The notes under the pieces are model-generated. The model saw nothing but the letters and a program-made list of their open reading frames with translations, made no database searches and was not told the origin of the DNA. Shown piece after piece: positions 51,546-60,676 of a stretch of 64,000 nt of DNA. Location: NCBI GenBank assembly GCA_021324685.1, contig JAJPIQ010000082.1, positions 1 to 64,000 of the forward strand, given 5' to 3'. The first letter of the stretch is position 1. Each line of letters opens with the position of its first letter. The translations under genes and the position numbers were made by a program. This DNA comes from Bacteroidota bacterium. GTDB taxonomy: Bacteria; Bacteroidota; Ignavibacteria; Palsa-1295.

Positions 51546-52271
51546 ATGATCATGACTCTCCCCGATCCCCAGAATTATTCGAATGGGGTCCGTTTCTTTC
51601 ACGATTCCCATAAAGTGGTCCTTCAGGCGTGCGCCCTGCTCGACGAATTGCTTTCCGATGCCGAAAAGCAGGGGGTCTTTCAAAGCTTCGGGTTACGCCC
51701 TGAATGGAAAGAAGTCTTCGATTTTTTTGAGAAGTCCGCACCGCGCCACGAGCGGGACGAGGACGAATTTCTTTTCCCGGTCGTCGCGAGCCGCGTACCT
51801 CACATGGGATTCCAACAACCGGACTCGACTATTCGCTTCCTCATGGAAGGCCATGAGGTCATGATGCGAAAAATTGAACCCCTGGTCCGGGACTGGCAGC
51901 AGTTCCTTTCACGGTCACCGGATGCGCCCGCACTCGCATCGGCGCATGCCGCCCACGCCGTCGAAGATGCACAGTTCATCGCGAACGGCAAGGAACTTAT
52001 AAAATTATATCGGGAGCACGTCGAGATCGAGGAGACGCGTGTCTATGCGGTGGCAGAAAAAGTCCTGTCCGGCGAAGAGAAGCTCGCTATGATCGATCGG
52101 ATCCGAGAAGCCTACGACAACGAAGAAATAACAGGGTTTTTCACGTTTGACACTCCGCAGTTCACCGACCCGAGGTATAATGCCATTATTTCTACCGATG
52201 CGATATCCGAAAAAGGCGTCGATGCCGAAGATGAGAGCGAGGATGAAGAAGAAGAAGGTTACCTTCTTTGA
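51546..52271 (+). CDS. Hemerythrin (HHE)-like domain protein
   Basis: 241 residues, helical. Candidate metal ligands: His in FFHDSHKVV, HERDEDEFLFP, the EGHEVMMRK helix and REHVEIEETRVY. This H/HxxxE, H, HxxxE pattern is characteristic of HHE cation-binding four-helix bundles that bind di-iron for oxygen, NO or redox sensing. An acidic tail (DAEDESEDEEEEGYLL) is appended. No signal peptide, so cytoplasmic. Exact sensing role unknown. Divergent from dut. Confidence 0.8.
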   Translation: MIMTLPDPQNYSNGVRFFHDSHKVVLQACALLDELLSDAEKQGVFQSFGLRPEWKEVFDFFEKSAPRHERDEDEFLFPVVASRVPHMGFQQPDSTIRFLMEGHEVMMRKIEPLVRDWQQFLSRSPDAPALASAHAAHAVEDAQFIANGKELIKLYREHVEIEETRVYAVAEKVLSGEEKLAMIDRIREAYDNEEITGFFTFDTPQFTDPRYNAIISTDAISEKGVDAEDESEDEEEEGYLL

Positions 52272-52298
52272 ACGCTCACGCGAACGTTCTTGAATGAC

Positions 52299-52847
52299 CT
52301 ACAATGAAAGTTCCTGCTGCGATGCTGGATAGATGATACGACCGTCCTCCTGGGGGATGGCATTATCGTTCATCTCTGCTTCCTGCGTTTTTCCGGGAGC
52401 CATAATGTGCCGGACCGTCCAGCCTCGGGAAAGAAGATAATCGGTAATAATTCTGCGGTGGCAGCGCCACCAGACCACCTCCGCGCACATATAGGCGGTC
52501 CGTTTATTACGGGCTAAGGCCATCAGTTCCTCGAGCCCTGATTGGAAGGGCTCCGTTTCCGCATAATCGGCATAGTTTCGGAAGCTCGAATGCTCCCACG
52601 CTGTATTATGGGAGTTCTTATTGGAACGCCCTCGCCGGCCGCCTAACGCCAGGAGTTGAGTGTATTCGATCTCGTGATGCCGAAGTGAAGTCCGTAACGC
52701 CTCTTTATTGAATTGCGGATTATGGCGGGACATCGGGATCGTACGAACATCGACCAGCAATTCGATCTTGTTTTCCAGAAGGAGATCGATAAATGCCTCG
52801 ATCGTCCGGTTAGAATGCCCGATGGAGAAAATGATTTTATGGCCCAT
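52299..52847 (-). CDS. DUF488 family protein
   Basis: 182 residues from the ATG at 52845-52847 (MGHKIIFSIGHSNRT), preferred over an ATG 13 codons upstream. Core motifs IFSIGHSNRTIEAF, LLVDVRTIPMSRHNPQFN, LALGGRRG and CAEVVWWRCHRRIITDYL match DUF488, an uncharacterised family with conserved Cys/His residues and a nuclease-like or metal-binding fold. The CxxxxxxxCHR pattern suggests a metal site. Function unknown. Divergent from the PolB-like exonuclease gene. Confidence 0.88.
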   Translation of the reverse strand: MGHKIIFSIGHSNRTIEAFIDLLLENKIELLVDVRTIPMSRHNPQFNKEALRTSLRHHEIEYTQLLALGGRRGRSNKNSHNTAWEHSSFRNYADYAETEPFQSGLEELMALARNKRTAYMCAEVVWWRCHRRIITDYLLSRGWTVRHIMAPGKTQEAEMNDNAIPQEDGRIIYPASQQELSL

Positions 52848-52963
52848 ATGAGCGGTCGAATTCGAGATCCCTCGTGTGCGTTGCACCTGTTAAAAACAAG
52901 ATTTCGGCCTAACAGAATCTCCGTGAACCATTTTTATCTCCGTTCCGTACTCATCCACTCGGC

Positions 52964-53704
52964 ATGAATACCTTGATTTTCGATATTGAGACCGTTCCTC
53001 TGGAGTTCGAAACCGCGTTTGACGACGTCCAAAAGGAATATCTGCTCCGCGGGGCCGCGTCCGACGAAGAAAAAGAGCTTCGGAAAAGCTGGGGCGGGCT
53101 GAATCCGTTGACGGGCCAGGTCGTCTGCATCGGGACGTTTATCCATGAAACCCGCAAGGGCAGCGCGCTCTACCTTGCGAAGTCCGAGTCCGAAGACGTC
53201 GTGGAAGAAAACGGAATAACTGTTCGATACAAAGCATTTTCGGACGAACGTGATCTCCTACAGCATTTCTGGAACGGAATTGTCGATAAATTTCAAGCCG
53301 TCGTGACGTTCAATGGACGCAATTTCGACTGTCCATTCTTAATGCTCCGCAGTGCCGTGCTTGGAATTCGTCCGTCGGTGAATATGATGCACGGCACACG
53401 CTGGGAATTCCGGATCGGCGGGAATTCGAAGGACCGTTACAGTGGGATCGACCACATCGATCTCCAGGACAAGCTCTGTTTTAGCGGCGGATTCGAAAAG
53501 GCAGGCGCTACGCGAAAATTCAATCTCGATTTCTATACAAAGTCGTTCGGTATTGCTTCACCGAAATCCGAGACGATCGCCGGCGATAAAGTCCCTTATT
53601 TTTTCGCGCAGGGGCGCGTCCGGGAAATCGCCGAATACTGCATGCGGGACGTCCGCGCCACGAGCGAACTTTATGAAAAATGGGTTACGCTGCTAAAATT
53701 TTAA
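52964..53704 (+). CDS. Predicted 3'-5' exonuclease, PolB-like family
   Basis: 246 residues; RNase H-like (DEDD) nuclease fold. Exo I motif LIFDIETVPLEF, exo II TFNGRNFDCPFL, exo III EYCMRDVRATSELY. These define the prokaryotic 'DNA polymerase B exonuclease-like' family. A long insertion holds GGFEKAGATRKFNLD. Probably acts in DNA repair or RNA processing; no polymerase domain is attached. It starts about 75 bp from the divergent DUF488 gene. Confidence 0.88.
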   Translation: MNTLIFDIETVPLEFETAFDDVQKEYLLRGAASDEEKELRKSWGGLNPLTGQVVCIGTFIHETRKGSALYLAKSESEDVVEENGITVRYKAFSDERDLLQHFWNGIVDKFQAVVTFNGRNFDCPFLMLRSAVLGIRPSVNMMHGTRWEFRIGGNSKDRYSGIDHIDLQDKLCFSGGFEKAGATRKFNLDFYTKSFGIASPKSETIAGDKVPYFFAQGRVREIAEYCMRDVRATSELYEKWVTLLKF

Positions 53705-53831
53705 CGGGCGATCGTACGGGGATTAAGTTTAAAAACCTAATTTCTGCTTGAATCAAATGATTTCCCATCCCCGTTGCTTTCGGCACTCAACTTGTCCTAT
53801 TTTTCTCATCACTAACTGAATTCCTATTATT

Positions 53832-54140
53832 ATGGGCGAAAAAACAAGAATCAATAACGATCAGGAAGACGAATTGAACCAATCACGCTTTCTGGTGGAA
53901 CGCGGGGCAGAAGTCGTCGACACGGAAGAACCCGGTGAAGAGGGTCCGGTTGTCGAAGAAGAAGATATTTTGGATTCCAAGAGTCGTTTTCGGGAGGAAC
54001 CGGCCGGAGTAGACGAAGAGAGTGAAATTGCGGACCAAAGTCCATTTTACGGACAGGGCTTCGGAAACGGCGATGACGACGGCATTCGACGCGAAGCCGA
54101 GCCCGAAAAACCGGAGGACCGGTCTTCGCTCGGATCGTAA
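53832..54140 (+). CDS. Small acidic hypothetical protein
   Basis: 102 residues, about a third Asp/Glu, with no hydrophobic core (NNDQEDELNQSRFLVERG ... EPEKPEDRSSLGS), so probably intrinsically disordered. No family or Shine-Dalgarno seen. It has no antisense gene and occupies the gap between the exonuclease and the convergent YidB-like gene (27 bp to the latter), which favours a real gene but does not prove it. Confidence 0.45.
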   Translation: MGEKTRINNDQEDELNQSRFLVERGAEVVDTEEPGEEGPVVEEEDILDSKSRFREEPAGVDEESEIADQSPFYGQGFGNGDDDGIRREAEPEKPEDRSSLGS

Positions 54141-54166
54141 AAATTTCGAAAGCTCTCCTTTCGACT

Positions 54167-54604
54167 CTAAATTTTAGATTTTAAAAGGCTTGCAGCTTCC
54201 GAAATTGTAATATTCTCGGGCAGCCGGCCTTCAGGACTAAACTGATCGACCATTTTTGGCAGAAGTTCTGCCAGTTCGATAGATACTTCATTCGCAGGAA
54301 TTCCGGCTTCACTCGAAATTCGCTCGAGGTCCTTTGGTCCCAGAACTTGCTCGACTTCATGGGCTGCAAGCGCTTCGTTCTCTCCATTTTTTACCCAGCT
54401 TTGCGCTTTTTGGGCAAGTCCGCTCGAATGAAACCGAGTCAGTAACGTGCGCAAATCGAGTTCACCTGACTCGATCTTGTGCAATAAGATCGTCATCAGG
54501 ACCGATTGCGCCGAGGACGTTTCGCTTCCTTTTGTCGGACTGCCCACCGACTCCGACACCGCTTCCGTAATTTGCGCCGTTTGCGCCTTTCCATTCTCTT
54601 TCAT
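54167..54604 (-). CDS. YidB-family (DUF937) protein
   Basis: 145 residues. The second half carries the YidB pattern: SSGLAQKAQSWVKNGENEAL, VEQVLGPKDLERISSEAGI and IELAELLPKMVDQFSPEGRL. These helices form the YidB-like fold, widespread but of unknown function. The N-terminal 35 residues are Ser/Thr-rich and probably flexible. No signal peptide. Its start is about 80 bp from the 3' end of the peptidase gene. Confidence 0.85.
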   Translation of the reverse strand: MKENGKAQTAQITEAVSESVGSPTKGSETSSAQSVLMTILLHKIESGELDLRTLLTRFHSSGLAQKAQSWVKNGENEALAAHEVEQVLGPKDLERISSEAGIPANEVSIELAELLPKMVDQFSPEGRLPENITISEAASLLKSKI

Positions 54605-54683
54605 GCCGAATGGAAAGGCAATTCACGCGCCGATAAAGAAGCGTTGCCGCAAATACGATATCGAATGTCAGATTAAGGCTGCA

Positions 54684-55454
54684 TTACGCCAGATTGATAT
54701 GCACACAGCCGGGTTCGCGGACGATTGCGGTGATATGCAAAGGTGCATTGCGCGCAAATTTCGAGCGTGAAAAATCGGCGAGCATGCCGCGCAGGTGATC
54801 GAGATTGTCGGAGATAAGGTCCATCGCTCGGCCCTCGAGGTGCATCGAAGTTCGAACATCCGCGCCCGGCACGGCGGCGGGCGCATTCACAGGCACATGT
54901 CGGCGTCTCAGCCACTGCCATGCTTTGAGCCACGTCTTCCAGTCGGCGACCGAAGCGTCCTCGAGGTTCGGGAACTTAGCTTCGGCTCCGCGTTCGACGA
55001 TCCGCTCTTTGATAATATCGAGTTGTCCCTCGCTCGTCCGTTTACCGCTCGTAATGACGGCCCAGGCATCGTGCGCTTCTAAATACTTCCCAAACGCTTT
55101 TCCTACCGCAGCGAGCTGATCGGTGAGCGTCACTTCGGAGTTCACGGAAATCCCGATCTCCTGGTTCGGAGCATCGCGCCGGGTGGTGATAGCAATTCCG
55201 TCCTTCGTTTGTGGAACGGAATCGGCCATGGAAACCGCACTGGCGACGAACGGCGCGTAGGTTTCCGGCGCGGTCCGCTCGGCGTCACCCGCGGTAGAAT
55301 TATTTATGAGAGAAGTATTCAGGACCTCAGGAGTGGAATTTATTTCCAGGGCCAGAGTTGCGGTCACGATAAGAATCGGGAGGGCCGCAAAGAAAAATCT
55401 TTTCTTTAAGAATAAATTTTGATAGAAGGTTTTTTTGTGTTGTGTGGTATCCAT
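54684..55454 (-). CDS. Membrane-anchored M15-like peptidase
   Basis: 256 residues from the ATG at 55452-55454 (preceded by AAGGA); an upstream ATG in frame at 55490 is less likely. A hydrophobic segment (FFAALPILIVTATLALEI, about 22-40) anchors or exports the protein. The C-terminal domain has the D-alanyl-D-alanine carboxypeptidase/VanY-type zinc pattern: VITSGKRTSEGQLD, then SMHLEGRAMDLI (SxHxxGxAxD) and the last ligand in CVHINLA. Such enzymes trim peptidoglycan side chains in the periplasm. Its substrate is unproven and homology is remote. Confidence 0.78.
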   Translation of the reverse strand: MDTTQHKKTFYQNLFLKKRFFFAALPILIVTATLALEINSTPEVLNTSLINNSTAGDAERTAPETYAPFVASAVSMADSVPQTKDGIAITTRRDAPNQEIGISVNSEVTLTDQLAAVGKAFGKYLEAHDAWAVITSGKRTSEGQLDIIKERIVERGAEAKFPNLEDASVADWKTWLKAWQWLRRRHVPVNAPAAVPGADVRTSMHLEGRAMDLISDNLDHLRGMLADFSRSKFARNAPLHITAIVREPGCVHINLA

Positions 55455-55597
55455 AATTTCCTTGCCGCGTTCGAGCGACAGAGAATACAACGCAGTCCGC
55501 CAAGCGGTGTTCGTGAAATACCACTCACGTGAAAATAAGAAAAGTATTGAGGAAACAGACGGGCCCCACAGAAATACGTTTCAGGAGCCGGTGCTAC

Positions 55598-56560
55598 CTA
55601 ATGCGCTCGCAGCTTTTTCACTTCGTCCGTAAGCGCCGGAAGGATTTCGAAGGCATCGCCGACCACACCGTAATCGACGACTGAAAAGATCGGCGCGTTT
55701 TCGTCCTTATTAATGGCGACGATCGTTTTGGAACTCGACATACCGGCCAGATGCTGGACCGCGCCGGAAATTCCGACAGCAACATAGAGCGTGGGAGAGA
55801 CCGTTTTCCCGGTCTGGCCGACTTGTTCGGCATGCGGCCGCCACCCGGCATCGACCACTGCACGCGAGGCCCCTGTCGCGCCGCCAAAGGCTTGAGCGAG
55901 ATTTTCGATGAGCGCCCAGTTCTCGGGTCCGCGCAGCCCCCGACCGCCGGAAACGATAATTTCTGCTTCCGCGACATCGAGCTTGCCCTGCGAAAGAGTG
56001 AGATCTTTTGTCTTTTCTCTAAAGTCGGTCTCCTCGAATGCAACGTTAATCGTTTGCACGGCCGGCGAGCTTGCCGGCGCTTCGTTCGAGGCCTTCCAGA
56101 GATTCGGTCGCGTGGAATATACTTTTATGGGCGTCGTCACGCGCAGCGTCATCTGCGCTTTGCCGGCATAGACGGGGTGCGTGGCAAGAAGTTCCCCTGC
56201 GTTCGAAAAGGCCGTGACATCGGGGACGTAACCGGCTTCGAGCCTCACCGCCACCCGCGGAGCAAGGTCCTTGCCGCGTCCGGTGCCGCCGATGAGGATA
56301 ACGTCCGCCTTCGCCTGCCTTGCGATCTCGGCGAGCGCACGGGCCGTCGCACGGGAAGAATAATGTGCGAGTCGGGCATCGCTCGCAGTGTAAACGGTGC
56401 TCACCGCGAGCGATTTCGCGCGTTCGGCGAGTGAGGCGGGATCGGCCGCAACGATCGCGGCCGATACGTTCCCGCCTAACTGGTTCGCCGCCGTGATCGC
56501 TTCGAGCGAGGGTTTACGGATTTGTCCGTTCCGTTCTTCGAGAAATACCAGGATGTTCAT
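55598..56560 (-). CDS. etfA: Electron transfer flavoprotein, alpha subunit
   Basis: 320 residues; carries FAD and passes electrons from acyl-CoA dehydrogenases to a quinone oxidoreductase. The C-terminal FAD-binding motif is [20 protein letters not shown], followed by [20 protein letters not shown] and [24 protein letters not shown] is also a hallmark. The partner etfB lies upstream on the same strand, 78 bp away. The full N-terminal domain is present. Confidence 0.97.
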   Translation of the reverse strand: MNILVFLEERNGQIRKPSLEAITAANQLGGNVSAAIVAADPASLAERAKSLAVSTVYTASDARLAHYSSRATARALAEIARQAKADVILIGGTGRGKDLAPRVAVRLEAGYVPDVTAFSNAGELLATHPVYAGKAQMTLRVTTPIKVYSTRPNLWKASNEAPASSPAVQTINVAFEETDFREKTKDLTLSQGKLDVAEAEIIVSGGRGLRGPENWALIENLAQAFGGATGASRAVVDAGWRPHAEQVGQTGKTVSPTLYVAVGISGAVQHLAGMSSSKTIVAINKDENAPIFSVVDYGVVGDAFEILPALTDEVKKLRAH

Positions 56561-56638
56561 AGATTCGTAGATTTTGCCTCGAGTCCCATGTTTTTCGCCA
56601 GTAAAATTCTGAGGACTCCGGCTTTAAAAAAGCAGGAT

Positions 56639-57391
56639 TTATATCACTTTTGCTTCTTCGTGGAGGAGCCGGGCAAGTTCGTGCGCGGCGTTAACGGCAT
56701 TGCCATCGGACTTGATGATCTTATTCGCCCGTTTTTTATCGGGCTTGGTCATGTTCACGACTTCCGTCCGTACCGCGCCCGGAGTTCCCACGATCTCCTG
56801 GATCGGCTTCTGCTTGGCCTTCATGATGTTCGGCAGTGAAGGATACCGTGGATCGTTCAACCCTTTCTGCGCGGCCACGATCGCCGGCAATTCGAGTTCG
56901 ATCGTTTCGCGGCCGCCTTCGACTTCCTTTTCGACCGTAGCTTTCGTTCCGTCGATCGTGAGTCCCACGGCGACGGTCGCGCACGGAAGGTCCAGGAGTT
57001 CCGAAAGCATCGGGCCGAGCTCCATGCCGTCGAAGTCGATCGACTGCTTGCCGAGGAGCACCAGGTCGGGTTTCAGCGGCTGGATCGCGGCGGCGAGCAT
57101 CTGCGCGACCTGCCAGGAATCTTTTTTGTCGCCTTTGATTAAAATTCCCTTATCGGCGCCCATGGCCAGCGCCTGCCGGATCGCTTCTTTGGAGGCATCC
57201 GGGCCGACGGAGATCGCAGTCGCTTCGCCTTTATGTTTATCGCGAAGTCGGAGCGCCTCTTCCACGGCGAATTCGTCGTAGGGATTTAAGATAAATTTAA
57301 CGCCGGCGGCGTCGATCGATACACCGTCACCGGCAACATTGATGCGGGTGGTCGTGTCCGGAACGTGGCTGACGCAAACGAGAATGTTCAT
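56639..57391 (-). CDS. etfB: Electron transfer flavoprotein, beta subunit
   Basis: 250 residues; binds AMP and pairs with EtfA. Motifs KFILNPYDEFAVEEALRLRD, DLVLLGKQSIDFDGMELGPM and LPAIVAAQKGLNDPRYPSL are typical, and the start MNILVCVSHVPDTTTRI is the family's usual beginning. It is the first gene of the etfBA unit. Confidence 0.97.
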   Translation of the reverse strand: MNILVCVSHVPDTTTRINVAGDGVSIDAAGVKFILNPYDEFAVEEALRLRDKHKGEATAISVGPDASKEAIRQALAMGADKGILIKGDKKDSWQVAQMLAAAIQPLKPDLVLLGKQSIDFDGMELGPMLSELLDLPCATVAVGLTIDGTKATVEKEVEGGRETIELELPAIVAAQKGLNDPRYPSLPNIMKAKQKPIQEIVGTPGAVRTEVVNMTKPDKKRANKIIKSDGNAVNAAHELARLLHEEAKVI

Positions 57392-57512
57392 GGATCGGTT
57401 ACGAAATGCAAGGCCTCATGCATGTCCTGCCTTAGTGACGCTTGCGGGTAAAAGATACTGTTTCGAGTATCACTCATTCGAATATCGCTCAGGACTTAGG
57501 GTTATGGACTCC

Positions 57513-57827
57513 TTAAGCACTGATGATAAACGATAGCGGCTCATTCAGGTCGTCGCCCATCACCTCGACTTCGAGATTGCCGTACGGGGTAATAAAATGG
57601 GGAGGTCCCTTATGTGCGGCGGTCTTAAACACGAGCCGTCGGTTCAAAATTTCATAGAGGTCCTTCGAAAGCAGGAGTTTCGAGAGCGGCTCATGCTTTT
57701 CGAATAAATACCGCGACTGCGCGTAGATCGCGGACTTGATGGCGTCGTACGTCATGTCCGTTTCCAGGAGTTTTACGCGGACAAGCTCTGCCGGGGCCTC
57801 GGGAAAATTCTCACTCTCCATGTACAT
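57513..57827 (-). CDS. Hypothetical 104-residue protein
   Basis: 104 residues, no signal peptide or obvious metal motif. The sequence is a compact mixed alpha/beta pattern (LVRVKLLETDMTYDAIKSAI, LVFKTAAHKGPPHFITPYG, LEVEVMGDDLNEPLSF) with ordinary codon composition. Starts at 57827 or two codons later at 57821. No family recognised. It lies between etfB and a methyltransferase, all on the minus strand. Confidence 0.55.
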   Translation of the reverse strand: MYMESENFPEAPAELVRVKLLETDMTYDAIKSAIYAQSRYLFEKHEPLSKLLLSKDLYEILNRRLVFKTAAHKGPPHFITPYGNLEVEVMGDDLNEPLSFIISA

Positions 57828-57886
57828 TAAACAAGGATTTGGCGCAGGATGTCCCGCCTAAAAAAATGATCGGCGCAGGGTCTCGC

Positions 57887-58687
57887 TTAAAGTTGGCCAG
57901 CGTATAGGAGCGTGGTATAGCGCATTTCGACGTTGCCACGATCGGCGTGACGGTCAAAAATTTCTTTCAACCGTGCCAGCATGGCATCGTGGTTCGGATC
58001 GCTAGCGTCAGGTACGTAGGAAGAAGAGAGAAGCCTTCCTTTGACCCCTTCATAATCGAAACATTGGATATTCTCAAAATGAAATTCATGGATCTTGCTG
58101 CCGTGGAAAAAATCTTGCGTGCGGCGGGCATTCGAGTTGGTAATGTTCGAGTCCGGCGAGGACCGCAATTCAAAATTGCGATGATTGACGAGCACATAAT
58201 CGGTGCCGAAGTCGAGCAACAGCTTCTCGTACTCCTTTAAGAACGGTGTGGAATCCGTTTGGCGATCGTTCCACAGGATGATCATCCATCCTCGAGGTCG
58301 TAAGATCCGCTTGAACTCCCGGTGCGCTTCATCCAGGTTAAACCAATGGAACGCCTGGCCCGCAACGACATAATCGACGGAGCGATCGGCGAGTGTCGTT
58401 GCTTCGGCGGTGCCGTCGATACTGCGGAAATTTTTCCAGGTGGCAAGATAGCGTTCGCCGGCCTGCCGCATGGGAGCGTTCGGCTCGACACCGTAAACGA
58501 GGTTCCCGTTCGCTAAAAAGAGTTCCGCCGAAAACCCGGTCCCCGACCCGATATCGGCGACGATATGGTTGGAAGCGAGGCCGGTGGCTTCGCGGAGCGT
58601 TTCGATGACCGCGCTCGGATAGTGCGGGCGGTATTTTAGGTACGCCTCGACACGCGAAGAGAATCGTTCGGTGGAACGCGCGGACAT
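57887..58687 (-). CDS. Class I SAM-dependent methyltransferase
   Basis: 266 residues. SAM-binding motif I VADIGSGTGFSAELF, then VYGVEPNAPMR and FRSIDGTAEATTLADRSVDYVVAGQAFHWFN in part, which is the Methyltransf_11/UbiE-like 'smart' pattern. The start VEAYLKYRPHYPSAVIETL is shared by many proteins of this type. The methyl acceptor is unknown. The 5' end is divergent from the DUF47 gene. Confidence 0.9.
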   Translation of the reverse strand: MSARSTERFSSRVEAYLKYRPHYPSAVIETLREATGLASNHIVADIGSGTGFSAELFLANGNLVYGVEPNAPMRQAGERYLATWKNFRSIDGTAEATTLADRSVDYVVAGQAFHWFNLDEAHREFKRILRPRGWMIILWNDRQTDSTPFLKEYEKLLLDFGTDYVLVNHRNFELRSSPDSNITNSNARRTQDFFHGSKIHEFHFENIQCFDYEGVKGRLLSSSYVPDASDPNHDAMLARLKEIFDRHADRGNVEMRYTTLLYAGQL

Positions 58688-58775
58688 GCGAGATTATACG
58701 CTGTCCCGGGATCGCAGTTTCGAACGGCTCGGCGCGTGTCCGCGTTTATACCATCTGAAGACTCCTTCCAATTGC

Positions 58776-59423
58776 ATGGGATTTTCCTCTTTCGTTCGCC
58801 GGCTGCTTCCGCGAGAGAACCAATACTTTCAGCTGTTCACCGGCAACATCGCGAATATTCAGGAAGCGGCGCGAAACTTACGCGCCCTGCTGGACGCGCG
58901 TTCCACCGCCGAGCGAAAAATCCTTATTACTCGGATCGAGGATGCCGAACATCGAGGCGATGAGATCACCCACAATATTTTTGCAGGGCTCTCTCGACAA
59001 TTCGTTCCATCGATCAATCGAGAGGATATTTATACGCTGACGAGCGAAATCGACGATGTCCTGGACCTTATCGAAGATGTGGCGCTCCGCACTAGCCTCT
59101 ATAATGTAACCGAGTTCCCACCCGAATTTCGCGACCTGACCGATACGCTCGTCCGCGCGGTCGAACAGTTAGCGGCCGCCGTTCCGAAATTACGCGATAT
59201 GAGGGATACGAAGGAATTGCTCCGCGTGTGCGAGGACGTGCACACGATCGAAAATGCCGGCGATGACATTTATCATAATGCGGTCGCCCGGCTGTTCCAG
59301 GACTGCTCCGACCCCATCGAACTGATCAAACTGAAAGAAATTTTGTCCGACATCGAAGAGGCGATCGACAAATGCGAAAATGTCGCCAACTCGATCCAGC
59401 GGATCGTCCTGAAATACTCGTAA
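58776..59423 (+). CDS. DUF47/PhoU-like protein
   Basis: 215 residues from the ATG at 58776, giving the family-like start MGFSSFVRRLLPRENQYF; the frame extends back to 58671 without a plausible domain. Helical, with repeated acidic motifs (EDAEHRGDEITHNI and CEDVHTIENAGDDIYHN), the metal-binding pattern of the PhoU/DUF47 fold. Such proteins usually accompany a PitA-type phosphate transporter and regulate it; none is adjacent. Short spacing (10 bp) to the Nudix gene suggests a shared transcript. Confidence 0.9.
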   Translation: MGFSSFVRRLLPRENQYFQLFTGNIANIQEAARNLRALLDARSTAERKILITRIEDAEHRGDEITHNIFAGLSRQFVPSINREDIYTLTSEIDDVLDLIEDVALRTSLYNVTEFPPEFRDLTDTLVRAVEQLAAAVPKLRDMRDTKELLRVCEDVHTIENAGDDIYHNAVARLFQDCSDPIELIKLKEILSDIEEAIDKCENVANSIQRIVLKYS

Positions 59424-59433
59424 GTTATTGTAC

Positions 59434-59985
59434 ATGAACGTCCCACTCTGGAAAACGCTTGCGACCAAAGTTCTCGTTAAGAACAAGTTCCTGACGGTTG
59501 AAGAACACGACCGCGAGGAAGAAGGCACGGGCAAGCGGGCGCCCTTTTATATTTTGCACCCCCCGGACTGGGTGAACGTCATTGCCATCACGAGTGCGGG
59601 CGAGATCGTGCTGACGGAAGAGTTTCGGCATGGCACCGAACGAGTGGAACTTGAAATCCCGAGCGGCATCATCGAATCGGGTGAGCCGCCGCGCGACGCC
59701 GCGGTCCGTGAACTGCGGGAAGAGACCGGCTACGAACCCACGAGCGCAACCGAGATTCGAGAGCTTGGCACCGTCTCGCCGAATACGGCGCTGATGTCCA
59801 ACACTTCCTATACGTTCCTTATTACGAACGTGCGGCGTTCGGCCACGCCGAGCTTCGACGAGATGGAAAATATTGCGGTCCGATTGGTTCCACGCTCCGA
59901 GGTCGAGACATTGATCCGTTCCGGCGCGATCCGCCATGCGCTCATCCTGGCGGCGTTTTATTGGTTACGGCTGGTCGGAGGTTGA
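59434..59985 (+). CDS. Nudix hydrolase (ADP-ribose pyrophosphatase-like)
   Basis: 183 residues from the ATG at 59434 (a TTG two codons upstream is less likely). The Nudix box is complete: GIIESGEPPRDAAVRELREE then TGYE, matching GxxxxxExxxxxxxREUxEExGU. EFRHGTERVELEIPSG precedes it, as in ADP-sugar pyrophosphatases. Likely clears ADP-ribose or related nucleotide sugars; exact substrate unknown. Confidence 0.92.
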   Translation: MNVPLWKTLATKVLVKNKFLTVEEHDREEEGTGKRAPFYILHPPDWVNVIAITSAGEIVLTEEFRHGTERVELEIPSGIIESGEPPRDAAVRELREETGYEPTSATEIRELGTVSPNTALMSNTSYTFLITNVRRSATPSFDEMENIAVRLVPRSEVETLIRSGAIRHALILAAFYWLRLVGG

Positions 59986-60000
59986 TGGACGCGCGTGGCG

Positions 60001-60675
60001 ATGACGAAACGATTCAAAGGACGCCTGGAACGGCTCGAAGGAAACCTGGGATGGCGCGTGGTGGACGTTCCCTTCGACGTGAAAAAAGCGTTCGGGAACG
60101 GAGCGACGGCGCCGGTAAAGGGAACCGTAAACGGGTTTGCTTTTCGAACGTCCCTGTTTCCGCGAAAGAACGGACCCCACTATTTGCTGATGAATAAGGC
60201 TATGCAGCGCGGCGCGGGAGCAACGGAACTGGGCGCACCGGTCGAGATTGTGCTCGAACTCGATACGGCGGAACGACGGGTCTCGATCCCCCCGGCATTA
60301 AAAAAAGTTCTCGCCGGTGAAGCGGGCCTTCTGGCGTATTATAACAGCTTCACGTACTCCATGAAGAAATATTTTTCGGACTTCATCGCGCAGGCGAAGA
60401 CCGAGCCGACCCGAAAAAAAAGAGTCGAGGAATTAGCGCTGATCCTGATGGAGATGCGGGACGGAGAAACAACGCCACCTCCGATCTTAGAAGCCGAGTT
60501 CGCCCGGAACCCAAAAGCGCGGCGCGGATGGGAGCGAATGTCCCGCTCTGGGCGGCGCGGGCACTTGTGGGGCATGGCCTATTATAAAAACCCGGAGTCG
60601 CGCGCGCGCCGCGTTCGCAAAGCGCTCGATGCGATGGTCGCACTCGAGGAGCGATCTTCAAAACGTTCAAAATAG
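60001..60675 (+). CDS. YdeI/DUF1905-type protein
   Basis: 224 residues from the ATG at 60001 (GTG at 59995 is an alternative). The N-terminal about 90 residues fit a DUF1905 domain (GWRVVDVPFDVKKAFG, VKGTVNGFAFRTSLFP, HYLLMNKAMQRGAG). The C-terminal half has RRGWERMSRSGRRGHLWGMA, resembling the YdeI/OmpD-associated (bacteriocin-protection) domain. Function in this family is unclear. It is tightly packed between the Nudix and CmcI-like genes. Confidence 0.83.
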   Translation: MTKRFKGRLERLEGNLGWRVVDVPFDVKKAFGNGATAPVKGTVNGFAFRTSLFPRKNGPHYLLMNKAMQRGAGATELGAPVEIVLELDTAERRVSIPPALKKVLAGEAGLLAYYNSFTYSMKKYFSDFIAQAKTEPTRKKRVEELALILMEMRDGETTPPPILEAEFARNPKARRGWERMSRSGRRGHLWGMAYYKNPESRARRVRKALDAMVALEERSSKRSK

Positions 60676-60676
60676 C